Shown here: one piece after another, positions 33,078 to 40,982 of the stretch
Position numbering within the stretch: the first letter of the stretch is position 1
How the letters are laid out: every line of letters starts with the position of its first letter
Assembly (NCBI GenBank): GCA_937889595.1
Contig: CALAOR010000079.1
Coordinates: forward strand, 107,117-171,116
Reading direction: 5' to 3'
From: an uncultured bacterium
Lineage (GTDB): Bacteria; Oederibacteriota; PGYV01; Palsa-1178
Length of the DNA: 64,000 nt
The notes under the pieces: generated by a model
Seen by the model: only the letters and a program-made list of their open reading frames with translations
Database searches by the model: none
What the model was told of the DNA's origin: nothing
Made by a program: the position numbers and the translations under genes

Positions 33078-36000
33078 TTATTCTTCGTAGTGGTCTTCGT
33101 GCCCGGGTTTTATATCGCATCTTAGGCACCTTACTGCTTCGCACTTAGCCTGCTCGCCGGAATAACCGGAAAGTATTTCCTGGAAATTATTAACCCTTTC
33201 CCTTGCCGCAACCTTTTTTGGTTTTGTATTCTTTCCGCCCTCGGGTTTCAGGGAAACTTCATTTTTAAAAGTGAATTTCCTGAAAAGTTTTGAAAAGCGC
33301 CTTTCCTTTGTAAGTTCAAAATCCACCGCTTCAGACGCGGTCTTTGCGATGCCCATGGCTTCGGCCGCTGTTGCCGGGCCCGTTACCGAATCGCCTATGG
33401 CGTAGAACTTGTCATTGGTGGTAAGATAAGTGAACGGGTTGACCTTAAATGTCCCGTTTTTATTCACGGCAATGCCGTACTCCTGCGCGAATCCGGATTC
33501 CACCTGTTCGCCGATGGCCAGGATCACGGTGTCGCATTCCACTGTCTCATACTCGCCCGTGCCGACAGGTTTTCTCCTGCCTGACCTGTCTATGGAGCCA
33601 AGCTTCATTTTCTCGACTTCCACGCCTTTTATGCCGCCTTTGCCGTCGCCGACTATCTTGCTCGGCCCGGACATAAGCTTGAATTTTATCTTCTCGTCTT
33701 CGGCATCCGCAATTTCATGGATATTGGCCGGCATTTCATTTTTGTCCCTGCGGTAAACTATTGTGACATCTGCTCCCAGCCTGAGAGCGGTCCTTGCTGC
33801 GTCTATTGACACATTGCCGGCCCCTATTACCGCGACTTTCTTCCCGATCTTTATTTTTTTGCCGTTCGCAAAATTTTCAAGGAACTCATAACCGGGCATC
33901 ACGCCTTTTAAATCCGCTCCCGGTATATCCAGTTTCTGGTCTTTTTGCGCGCCTATCGAGATCATTACCTTATCATAGTCCTTTGCGAGTGATTTATAGG
34001 TGACATCTTTTCCCACGGCGGTATTCATGATGAATTTAACGCCGAGTTTTTTGATCATGTCTATTTCCTTCGCAAGGACGTCCTTTGGCAGCCTGTAAGC
34101 CGGAATACCGTAATGCAGTATACCTCCCGGCAAAGAATGAGCGTCGTATATGGTTACCGTATGTCCAAGCCTGACAAGATAATAAGCTGCTGTAAGTCCG
34201 GCCGGCCCGGCGCCTATTATGGCTATCTTTTTACCCGTCGGGGCAAGCCTTTCCTTTATCAATTTATTGTAAATTTGTTTTTCTTTTCCCATTTTATACA
34301 TGGTATCGGCGAGATAACGGTGTATCTCACCCTGTGCCACTGATTCGTCTATGGAATCCCTCCTGCACCTCATTTTGCAGTGGAAGTGGCATATCCTGCC
34401 CATGGTACCCGGCAGCGGGTTGTCCCTCAGGGTTGATTCAAAAGCTTCTTCAAGCCGGCCTTCTTTGACCATCTGAATATAAGCAGGTATGTTCATATGC
34501 AAGGGGCAGCTATTCTCGCACAGCGCCATGAAAAGATTTTCACACACGCCTGATTTGCAGCGTTTCTCAATAATATGCGCCTTGTATTCGTCCCTGAAAT
34601 AACGCAGTGTGGTAAGCACCGGATTTGCGCTTGTCTGTCCGAGCCCGCAAAGTGATGAATCCTTTATCACATTTGCAAGCCTTTCAAGAGTCTCTAAGTC
34701 TTCGAGTTTTCCATTGCCTTTTGTTATCCTGTTCAGGATCTCCATTGATTGCGACAGGCCTTCCCTGCAGGTCGTGCATTTTCCGCAGGATTCAGAAGCC
34801 GTAAATTCCACAAAATACCTCGCTACATCCACCATGCAGTTGTCCTGGTCCATTACAACCATTCCGCCGGAACCCATAATGGCGCCGAGCGAATTTAATG
34901 ACTCATAATCAACCGGCGTATTGAAATGCTCGACGGGTATGCATCCTCCCGAAGGCCCGCCTGTCTGTACGGCGCGTATCTTCTTGTTCTTGCCCGCGCC
35001 TTCGCCCATCTCGTAAATAATGCTTTCAAGCGGTGTTCCCAGCGGAAGCTCCACCAACCCCGTGTTCTTGATCTTGCCTACGAGCGAAAACACTTTGGTT
35101 CCGGAACTTTTCTCGGTCCCGGTTTTTGCGAAAAATTCCCCGCCCCGGTATATGATTACCGGCACATTGCACCACGACTCGACATTATTAATATTTGTAG
35201 GTTTTCCCCAAAGCCCTTTTTGCGCCGGATATGGCGGCCGTGGTTTGGAACGGCCCGCATGGCCCTCTATTGAGGACATAAGGGCGGTTTCCTCGCCGCA
35301 AACAAAAGCTCCCGCGCCTTCGACACACTCGATGTCAAAATTAAAACCTGAACCGAATATGTTATCTCCTATGATCCCCATTTCCTTGGCGGCTTCTATG
35401 GCTTTCTTTAAGCGCTGTACAGCAAGGGGATATTCAGCCCTTACGTAAACTATGCCTTTTGTGGCGCCCATGGTATAAGCGCCTATGATCATTCCTTCAA
35501 GCAGTGAATGAGGGTCGCTTTCGATCTCGTTCCTGTTCATGTACGCGCCCGGATCGCCTTCGTCGGCATTGCATATTATGTATTTCTGGTCCGCATTGAC
35601 CGCGCTCATCATCTCCCATTTCCTGCCCACCGGAAAACCCGCGCCGCCGCGGCCGCGGAGTTTGGATTTTTTCATCTCATCAATGATGCTTTCAGGTTTC
35701 ATGCTTTTCAGGGCTTTAAAAAGCGCCTGATAACCGCCGACCGCTATATACTCATCTATGTCTTCGGGATTGATCAGCCCTGCTTCACGTAGCACGATTT
35801 TTTTCTGCCCCTTGAAAAACGACATTTCATCCCATGACGGGATCTTTTCAAGCCCCTTGCCATAGACTATCTGTGATGTAAGAAAATCCCACTCTTCGAT
35901 CTTGCACATTGCTTTCTTCATCGGCATAACTCCTTTTGAAACACTGCCGACTATGCCCGCCGCGTCCTTGACATTTACCTTGCTCAGTATCACAAGGGGC

Positions 36001-36245
36001 ATACCGGGTATATAGATATTTACCAGCGGCTCATTTGCGCAAAATCCGAAACATCCGGTGATCTTAAGCTTTATGCCGGCCTTTTCAGTTTTAATCGCCT
36101 TCGCAAGCGCCAGGTAAAGTTCGTCCGCGCCGTTCCCTATTCCGCAGGTGCCCATCCCAACCGCGATCACAGGCGTGTCTGGAAGGATTTTTTTCATTGA
36201 TTTTTTCTGAAGAGAGTTAAGTGCGTCAAGTTCGGTGATTTTCAT
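33078..36245 (-). CDS. HydB-GltD fusion: NuoF-like hydrogenase flavoprotein fused to NAD(P)H/FAD oxidoreductase
   Basis: The start at 36245 (MKITELDALNS, about 1055 residues) has GGGAGGA upstream and overlaps the upstream NuoE stop in ATGA. Domains: thioredoxin-like [2Fe-2S] (about 20-105, GMGTCGIGNG and ITGCFGFCANEP); NuoF FMN/NADH domain (about 150-540, GRGGAGFPVGRKWE, SCGKCTTCREG). A GltD/NfnB-like module (about 580-1055) follows, with Cys-rich start CENSCPLHMNIPAY and CHFHCKMRCRRD, FAD site IAIIGAGPAGLTAAYYL, and second nucleotide site VAVIGAGNVSIDAARTAL with YRRDKNEMPA. GDSVTGPATAAEAMGIAK ends the FAD domain. The C-terminal 2[4Fe-4S] domain of HydB1 is absent, replaced by this module. 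The YRR motif suggests NADPH. It probably links H2 to two pyridine-nucleotide sites. Confidence 0.93.
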   Translation of the reverse strand: MKITELDALNSLQKKSMKKILPDTPVIAVGMGTCGIGNGADELYLALAKAIKTEKAGIKLKITGCFGFCANEPLVNIYIPGMPLVILSKVNVKDAAGIVGSVSKGVMPMKKAMCKIEEWDFLTSQIVYGKGLEKIPSWDEMSFFKGQKKIVLREAGLINPEDIDEYIAVGGYQALFKALKSMKPESIIDEMKKSKLRGRGGAGFPVGRKWEMMSAVNADQKYIICNADEGDPGAYMNRNEIESDPHSLLEGMIIGAYTMGATKGIVYVRAEYPLAVQRLKKAIEAAKEMGIIGDNIFGSGFNFDIECVEGAGAFVCGEETALMSSIEGHAGRSKPRPPYPAQKGLWGKPTNINNVESWCNVPVIIYRGGEFFAKTGTEKSSGTKVFSLVGKIKNTGLVELPLGTPLESIIYEMGEGAGKNKKIRAVQTGGPSGGCIPVEHFNTPVDYESLNSLGAIMGSGGMVVMDQDNCMVDVARYFVEFTASESCGKCTTCREGLSQSMEILNRITKGNGKLEDLETLERLANVIKDSSLCGLGQTSANPVLTTLRYFRDEYKAHIIEKRCKSGVCENLFMALCENSCPLHMNIPAYIQMVKEGRLEEAFESTLRDNPLPGTMGRICHFHCKMRCRRDSIDESVAQGEIHRYLADTMYKMGKEKQIYNKLIKERLAPTGKKIAIIGAGPAGLTAAYYLVRLGHTVTIYDAHSLPGGILHYGIPAYRLPKDVLAKEIDMIKKLGVKFIMNTAVGKDVTYKSLAKDYDKVMISIGAQKDQKLDIPGADLKGVMPGYEFLENFANGKKIKIGKKVAVIGAGNVSIDAARTALRLGADVTIVYRRDKNEMPANIHEIADAEDEKIKFKLMSGPSKIVGDGKGGIKGVEVEKMKLGSIDRSGRRKPVGTGEYETVECDTVILAIGEQVESGFAQEYGIAVNKNGTFKVNPFTYLTTNDKFYAIGDSVTGPATAAEAMGIAKTASEAVDFELTKERRFSKLFRKFTFKNEVSLKPEGGKNTKPKKVAARERVNNFQEILSGYSGEQAKCEAVRCLRCDIKPGHEDHYEE

Positions 36246-36772
36246 CTTAAATTCCTCCCTTTCGATATCTTGGAAACGAGTTTGCGCATTTGTATGGTTG
36301 TTACATTGCTGTGGATCACGCCGTCTATGGCAACAACGGGCGCAAGCGCGCACTGGCCAAAACACGCCACTGTCCTTACGGTAAACTCATTATCAGATGT
36401 TGTAAATGTCGGTTCCCCGCCTTCAAGTTCCTTTTCCCCGCCCATTAACACGGCCACGTCGTCAAGCAGGGCCTTTGAGCCTTTTGTGTGGCAGGCTGTC
36501 CCCCTGCAGACCACTATGTTATGTTTGCCCTGCGGCTTTAAGTTAAAGAATGAATAAAACGTGACTACGCTGTATATCCTGGACAAAGGCACCTTTGTCT
36601 TAAAAGAAATATAAGTCAATACCTCCTCTGACAAATAACTGTTTTTGTTCTGTTTCTGGGATTCCTCAAGAATACCCAAAAGAGCGCCCTGCCTGTCCTT
36701 AAATTTATTAACAATAGCATCTATCTTTGCCCTGTCTGTTGCCGCCAAATCCGGTGCTGTAATTGTGCCCAT
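36242..36772 (-). CDS. hydC: Hydrogenase subunit HydC, NuoE-like [2Fe-2S] protein, copy 2
   Basis: A 176-residue NuoE-like subunit with ligands in CRGTACHTKGS and VACFGQCALAPVVAIDG. The N-terminal helical region (DRQGALLGILEESQKQNKNSYLSEE) is longer than in copy 1. It is the first gene of the hydrogenase 2 operon; AAAAGGAGG lies just upstream. Its stop overlaps the start of the fusion gene. A predicted promoter (36937-36965) and a Rex-like site (36844-36857) precede it. Confidence 0.92.
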   Translation of the reverse strand: MGTITAPDLAATDRAKIDAIVNKFKDRQGALLGILEESQKQNKNSYLSEEVLTYISFKTKVPLSRIYSVVTFYSFFNLKPQGKHNIVVCRGTACHTKGSKALLDDVAVLMGGEKELEGGEPTFTTSDNEFTVRTVACFGQCALAPVVAIDGVIHSNVTTIQMRKLVSKISKGRNLR

Positions 36773-36843
36773 AACGTCCTCCTTTTTAGTATGAATATTT
36801 TAGACTTTTATCATCATTTATCAGACCATTTTGCGCTTATCAT

Positions 36844-36857
36844 GTGATTATTTTCAC
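36844..36857. promoter_or_regulatory. Rex-like operator, hydrogenase 2 operon
   Basis: GTGATTATTTTCAC keeps the GTGA-N6-TCAC frame of the Rex core with imperfect inner bases. It lies 72 bases upstream of the hydC2 start, within the leader predicted from the promoter at 36937. It is weaker than the sites at 30814 and 42828. Confidence 0.45.
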
Positions 36858-36936
36858 CTAAATATCATAAATCCTACTAATCCACTGTTATTTAGTGTTT
36901 ATTTCCTTCTGCTTGTGAATAATCTTACTATTTGTG

Positions 36937-36965
36937 AATATACTGCCTTTGTTTGCTGGTGTCAA
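36937..36965 (-). promoter_or_regulatory. Predicted sigma-70 promoter of hydrogenase 2 operon
   Basis: Minus-strand TTGACA (36960-36965), 17-base spacer, TATATT (36937-36942): the same -35, -10 and spacing as the hydrogenase 1 promoter. Transcription would start near 36930. Confidence 0.7.
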
Positions 36966-36977
36966 TAATATTGTGTA

Positions 36978-37007
36978 TTGACAGGCTAACACGTGTTAGG
37001 TTATAAT
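36978..37007 (+). promoter_or_regulatory. Promoter of the TetR gene with an operator-like palindrome in the spacer
   Basis: TTGACA (36978-36983) and TATAAT (37002-37007) are separated by 18 bases. The spacer contains the perfect palindrome CTAACACGTGTTAG (36986-36999). An operator between -35 and -10 is the usual arrangement for TetR autorepression. The same palindrome is about 20 bases upstream of the -35 of the divergent hydrogenase operon. Confidence 0.75.
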
Positions 37008-37072
37008 CAATTATCGACTGCATTTTGAATATAGTCAACTTAAGTTAAAATTACACATAACAGGGGTTTTTT

Positions 37073-37717
37073 ATGCTAAAAAGCAAAGTAAATGTACAGG
37101 AAAAGAGAGGGCAGGACACAAAAGAAAGGATCATTGCGGCAGCCATAGACCTGTTCTCGCAGGAAGGATATACCGGAGCGTCCATACGCGACATTACAGG
37201 CGCTGTAGGCATAAAGGAAAGTTCGCTTTACCACTATTTCTCCAGCAAACAGGAAATTATAGAGATCATATACGCGTCATTTAAAAACGCGCTGGCCCTG
37301 GAAAGGCAGGCACATGAATCCATTCCGACAGTGATCAAACCGTATGACTCCTATTTGCTGCTCCAAAATAACCTGATCTTTCTTAAGAAAATGTTCGATA
37401 AACCTTTCATGAGAAAAGTTTACAGGGTAATATCCATGGAAAGATACAGGGATAAACAGGCTTTTGAGATAATGTCATATGACATATACCAGTCAATCGC
37501 GGCCACTCATGAAATTATGTTCAAGAAAATGATAGCCGCAGGGATCATGAAACCGCTTTTGGACCCGGACATACTGTCGATCGAGTATACGTACGCTGTC
37601 ATGGGAATATTCGGGGATTACAACATTTTAAAATACTATGAAAAAAGCACCACGGCAATAGAAGACCTGATGTTTGAGTATGTGAAGTTTTTCTGGGACA
37701 GGGTGAAGAACATATAA
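37073..37717 (+). CDS. TetR/AcrR-family transcriptional regulator
   Basis: The 214-residue protein has the TetR DNA-binding domain at residues 13-60 (TKERIIAAAIDLFSQEGYTG, then DITGAVGIKESSLYHYFSSK). The C-terminal ligand domain is all-helical without a recognisable specificity motif. It is the only plus-strand gene in the hydrogenase region and is divergent from hydC2. The palindrome in its own promoter is a likely binding site. Its effector is unknown; control of hydrogenase 2 is inferred from position. Confidence 0.9.
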   Translation: MLKSKVNVQEKRGQDTKERIIAAAIDLFSQEGYTGASIRDITGAVGIKESSLYHYFSSKQEIIEIIYASFKNALALERQAHESIPTVIKPYDSYLLLQNNLIFLKKMFDKPFMRKVYRVISMERYRDKQAFEIMSYDIYQSIAATHEIMFKKMIAAGIMKPLLDPDILSIEYTYAVMGIFGDYNILKYYEKSTTAIEDLMFEYVKFFWDRVKNI

Positions 37718-37753
37718 CAAGTTCGGAGTTCGGGGTTCGGAATTCGGAGTTTT

Positions 37754-38224
37754 TCAGTTATTTGGGGTTGTAAATAAGTACGGGGTTTTTAACATCGGCT
37801 TGATAAATTCCAATGCCATATTCATGTTAGCCCGGGCCTCATTGGTCAATTCACCGTTAATATCCCATTCTTTCGCTTTGATCGACATAATAAAAGTTAA
37901 TGGTTTTTTTGAATACATCTCCCAGCAAAAAGCCAGCAATGATTCCGGAGACATGGAGTGGGTTGAAAAAGATATTTTATCACCGGCCTGGATCTGCCGG
38001 AATTTATAGGGTTCTTCCTGCTTTGCGGCTGCGTCCGAAAATATTACAATATCATTTTCTTTAAGCATAAGCGCGTCTTCCGCGTTCAACTGGTAATTGG
38101 AATCAAAAGTCAGTCCTTCCAGCTTTTCCCCGGCGGCCCAAGCCTCAAGCTCTTCGGCAAAAAAAATACCCAGGCCGTCGTCCTGACGGCCCGGGTTCCC
38201 AAAACCGTATATTAGGATCTTCAA
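37754..38224 (-). CDS. hoxW: [NiFe]-hydrogenase maturation endopeptidase
   Basis: A 156-residue member of the HyaD/HycI/HoxW protease family, which removes the C-terminal tail of the large subunit after nickel insertion. The N-terminal signature ILIYGFGNPGRQDDGLG carries the Ni-sensing acidic residue. A second conserved segment is STHSMSPESLLAF near residue 95, with its His. Its start is immediately after the HoxH stop, so it belongs to the hox operon. The hoxW symbol rests on the HoxH context. Confidence 0.88.
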   Translation of the reverse strand: MKILIYGFGNPGRQDDGLGIFFAEELEAWAAGEKLEGLTFDSNYQLNAEDALMLKENDIVIFSDAAAKQEEPYKFRQIQAGDKISFSTHSMSPESLLAFCWEMYSKKPLTFIMSIKAKEWDINGELTNEARANMNMALEFIKPMLKTPYLFTTPNN

Positions 38225-39673
38225 TTATTTTGCTTTCTTGTCCAGTATCATGCCATTTGGATCAATTAAAGTGATCTCAAGCGGCATTTGTCCGTACGCG
38301 TGCGTGGCGCAGGACAAACACGGGTCATACGCGCGTATAGCCACTTCAACCGCATTCATCATGCCCTCTGTTATTTCTTTTTTTCCGTTCATCATGGCCT
38401 TTGCCACAAAATTAACCGCCCTGTTCATGGGTTCATTGTTATTTGTTGTTGAAACGATCATGTTGCACTCAGTTATCTGGTCATTGTTATTGACGCTGTA
38501 TTCGTGGAATAAGGTCCCGCGCGGGGCTTCTATCACGCCCACTCCCCTTGCCTGCCTTGTTCCGCTTGTAACCAGATTGTCACTCTGCAGGTCGGAATCA
38601 TTTAAAAGGTCCCTTATCATTTCCGCGGCGTGTATAGTTTCTATAAGCCTTGCCCAGTGCGTATGCATGCACCTGTTATTTACTTTGCCGGTTAAACTCT
38701 TATACTCCTCAAATTCCTTCTGTGCAATCGGGGACGGGATAAAATCAGCCGTATTCAAACGCGCCAGCGGTCCCACCCTGTACCAGCCTTTTTCTTTTCC
38801 CATGGACATCATGTAAGGGAACTTCATATAACTCCATGACTTGACTTCTTCCCTTATGTATTTAAGGTAATCCTGATAATCAACGTCATGCAGAACTTTC
38901 CTACCGTCGGCGTCTACGGCCCTTAAAACCCCGTGGTACAGGTCAAGCGCCCCGTCTTTTCTGACCAAAGACATGTGATTTGACGGGAAATATGAGAAGT
39001 TATCAATAAAATCCTTGTTCTTTTTATAATAACCTTTAAAAAAATCAAGCGCGCCTTGGGCCCATTTTACCATATAATCCGCGTTGTTCGGGTCCGCAGC
39101 CTTTAAGAATGAATCCCTTTCGGCAACACTCAGGTTCTTATTTATCCCGCCCGGTATGGCGCCTGTCCCGTGTATTTTTTTCCCGGCAGTCGCTTTTATT
39201 ATTTCCTGGCCGAATTTTCTCATCAATACAGCCTGTACTGCCAGTTCTTTGTTGGCCATGGCAATGCCTATCACGTTCCTCAGCGCCGGGTCGGAATCAT
39301 AGCCAAAAAGAAGATCAGGCGCTGCGAGATGAAAAAAATGCAGCGAGTGTGACTGGAATATTTGCCCGTAATGCATCAGCCTGCGCATTTTTTCTCCGGC
39401 CGGTGTCAATCCTGTGCCGGTTCCCGCCCCTACTATCACGTCTATGGCCTTGGCGGACGCTAGGTGATGTGATACCGGGCATATGCCGCAAAGCCTCTGT
39501 ACCAACACGGGCGCTTCCCAGTACGGCCTGCCCTGAACAAACCGCTCAAAACCGCGGAATTCGACTATGTGCAATCTTGACTGTTCCACTTCGCCTTTAT
39601 CATTTATGTTTATCGTAACCTTGCCATGCCCTTCAACTCTGGTTACCGGTTCAATTGTTATTTTTTTTCCCAT
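38225..39673 (-). CDS. hoxH: [NiFe]-hydrogenase large subunit (HoxH, NAD-linked group 3 type)
   Basis: A 482-residue catalytic subunit. The nickel-iron ligands are in RLCGICPVSHH near residue 65 and DPCLSCATH near residue 455. The protein continues 24 residues past the final His (AYGQMPLEITLIDPNG...), the tail removed by the protease encoded next. Other family features are EPVTRVEGHGK at the N terminus and APRGTLFHEY. Gene order with HoxY, HoxU and HoxEF identifies a bidirectional NAD(P)-coupled cytoplasmic hydrogenase rather than a membrane uptake enzyme. Confidence 0.95.
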   Translation of the reverse strand: MGKKITIEPVTRVEGHGKVTININDKGEVEQSRLHIVEFRGFERFVQGRPYWEAPVLVQRLCGICPVSHHLASAKAIDVIVGAGTGTGLTPAGEKMRRLMHYGQIFQSHSLHFFHLAAPDLLFGYDSDPALRNVIGIAMANKELAVQAVLMRKFGQEIIKATAGKKIHGTGAIPGGINKNLSVAERDSFLKAADPNNADYMVKWAQGALDFFKGYYKKNKDFIDNFSYFPSNHMSLVRKDGALDLYHGVLRAVDADGRKVLHDVDYQDYLKYIREEVKSWSYMKFPYMMSMGKEKGWYRVGPLARLNTADFIPSPIAQKEFEEYKSLTGKVNNRCMHTHWARLIETIHAAEMIRDLLNDSDLQSDNLVTSGTRQARGVGVIEAPRGTLFHEYSVNNNDQITECNMIVSTTNNNEPMNRAVNFVAKAMMNGKKEITEGMMNAVEVAIRAYDPCLSCATHAYGQMPLEITLIDPNGMILDKKAK

Positions 39674-39691
39674 TTTTTGTTCTCCTAAGGA

Positions 39692-40243
39692 TTAGTCAAA
39701 TCTTACGGATTCATAAGGCAATTTCAACTCGGCGCCCGTTGCAAGGGTAACAAGAGCGTTCCAGATGAGTTCGGCCGTGGGCGGGCATCCCGGCAGGAAA
39801 TAATCTATCTTCACGATCTCATGGCATGGATAAACTTTATTCAGGATCTTGGGTAATTCAGGGTCGTTCGGTATTATTTTATTTTCGTTGCAGTCGCGGA
39901 CCGTGGGTCCGTTTAAATACGCTTCTTCAAGACATTCCTGCAGGGGCACCATGTTCCTAAGCGCCGGCAGCCCGCCCATAATGGCGCATTCGCCCACGGA
40001 AACCAGCACTTTGCAATTTTTTCTAAAATCCAGCAGATTATGGACGTTCTCATCATTGCAGCATCCGCCTTCTATCAATCCGATGTCACACTGTTTTGTG
40101 AATTTTTTTATATCGTCAATCGGGGATTTATTGAATTCAACCAATTCAATCAGATCCAGTATTTTAGCGTCAATGTCAAGAAACGACATGTGGCATCCAA
40201 AACATCCCGAGAGTGAAGCTGTAGCAATTATTTTCTTCGCCAT
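39692..40243 (-). CDS. hoxY: [NiFe]-hydrogenase small subunit HoxY
   Basis: A short 183-residue small subunit without Tat signal, as in cytoplasmic group 3 enzymes. The proximal [4Fe-4S] ligands are in LSGCFGCHMSFLD, VGECAIMGG, and FLPGCPPTAELIW. There are additional cysteines in EGGCCND. It lies 18 bases before hoxH and 29 bases after hoxU. Confidence 0.94.
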   Translation of the reverse strand: MAKKIIATASLSGCFGCHMSFLDIDAKILDLIELVEFNKSPIDDIKKFTKQCDIGLIEGGCCNDENVHNLLDFRKNCKVLVSVGECAIMGGLPALRNMVPLQECLEEAYLNGPTVRDCNENKIIPNDPELPKILNKVYPCHEIVKIDYFLPGCPPTAELIWNALVTLATGAELKLPYESVRFD

Positions 40244-40272
40244 TAAGATCCTCCGTTTCCCTTATGTCAGGG

Positions 40273-40965
40273 TTATTCTTCCACATCGCTGCCTATCGGC
40301 ATCTTGTCATATTTCCTGCGGCCTATCGGCACGGCAAAACCTTTTTCTTTTCTTATTATCGCGCCCACGGGACACATATCCATGGCCTGCTGGGCCAGCT
40401 CATCGCTTATGTCCTTTGATGTTTCAGGATCTATGTTAATTAAAAGTTTGTCGCCTCTTTTGCCGTACGCAAATAATGTCTTTCCGTCATTATTATGTAT
40501 GCCCCTTATGCAGCGTTTGCATAATATGCATCTGTTGTGGTCCTTCAGCAGTTTCGGGTGCCATGCTTCAACTTCGCGTTTAGGGAACATGTAAGGAAAG
40601 TCAGGGACCATCATGGTGTATTTGTAGCCTAAAGCCTGCAGCTCGCAGTTCCCGGACTTTTCACACGAAGGGCAGAAATGGTTCCCTTCGGCAAACAGTA
40701 TTTCAACAACCGATTTCCTGAAACTTTCCAGTTCCGGCACAGCTGACTGTATATCCATGCCTTCCGTAACCTTGGTTGTGCAGGCTGTTGCCGGCCGCCC
40801 GGAAATTAAAACAGTGCATATCCTGCACGAACCTTTGGGCGGGATGCCGGGATAGTTGCATAATGTGGGTATATATATATTATTTTCCTTTGCAGCTTCC
40901 ACCAGCTGTTTTCCCTCTTCTGACATGCATTCCTTGCCGTCCACTATGAATTTAACAAATGCCAT
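40273..40965 (-). CDS. hoxU: Diaphorase electron-transfer subunit HoxU (NuoG N-terminal-like)
   Basis: A 230-residue iron-sulfur protein. It has a plant-type [2Fe-2S] domain (C36, then GSCRICTVLI, and TACTTKV), a His-Cys3 [4Fe-4S] motif (HFCPSCEKSGNCELQ) and one [4Fe-4S] from CILCKRC plus the distal MCPVG. The fourth position of the CxxCxxCxxxC run is Ile, so a second ferredoxin-type cluster is not expected. It conducts electrons between HoxEF and HoxYH. Confidence 0.93.
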   Translation of the reverse strand: MAFVKFIVDGKECMSEEGKQLVEAAKENNIYIPTLCNYPGIPPKGSCRICTVLISGRPATACTTKVTEGMDIQSAVPELESFRKSVVEILFAEGNHFCPSCEKSGNCELQALGYKYTMMVPDFPYMFPKREVEAWHPKLLKDHNRCILCKRCIRGIHNNDGKTLFAYGKRGDKLLINIDPETSKDISDELAQQAMDMCPVGAIIRKEKGFAVPIGRRKYDKMPIGSDVEE

Positions 40966-40982
40966 TTTATCTGCCTCCCCGG

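Larger units (their letters stand above)
36773..37072. other. Divergent promoter region hydC2 / TetR gene
   Basis: 300 bases. From the left: Rex-like site 36844-36857; two direct TTGTGAAT words at 36914 and 36933, which are Rex-type half-sites next to the -10 of hydC2; hydC2 promoter 36937-36965; TetR-gene promoter with palindrome 36978-37007. The two promoters are back to back only 13 bases apart, so one bound regulator could affect both. Confidence 0.65.
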
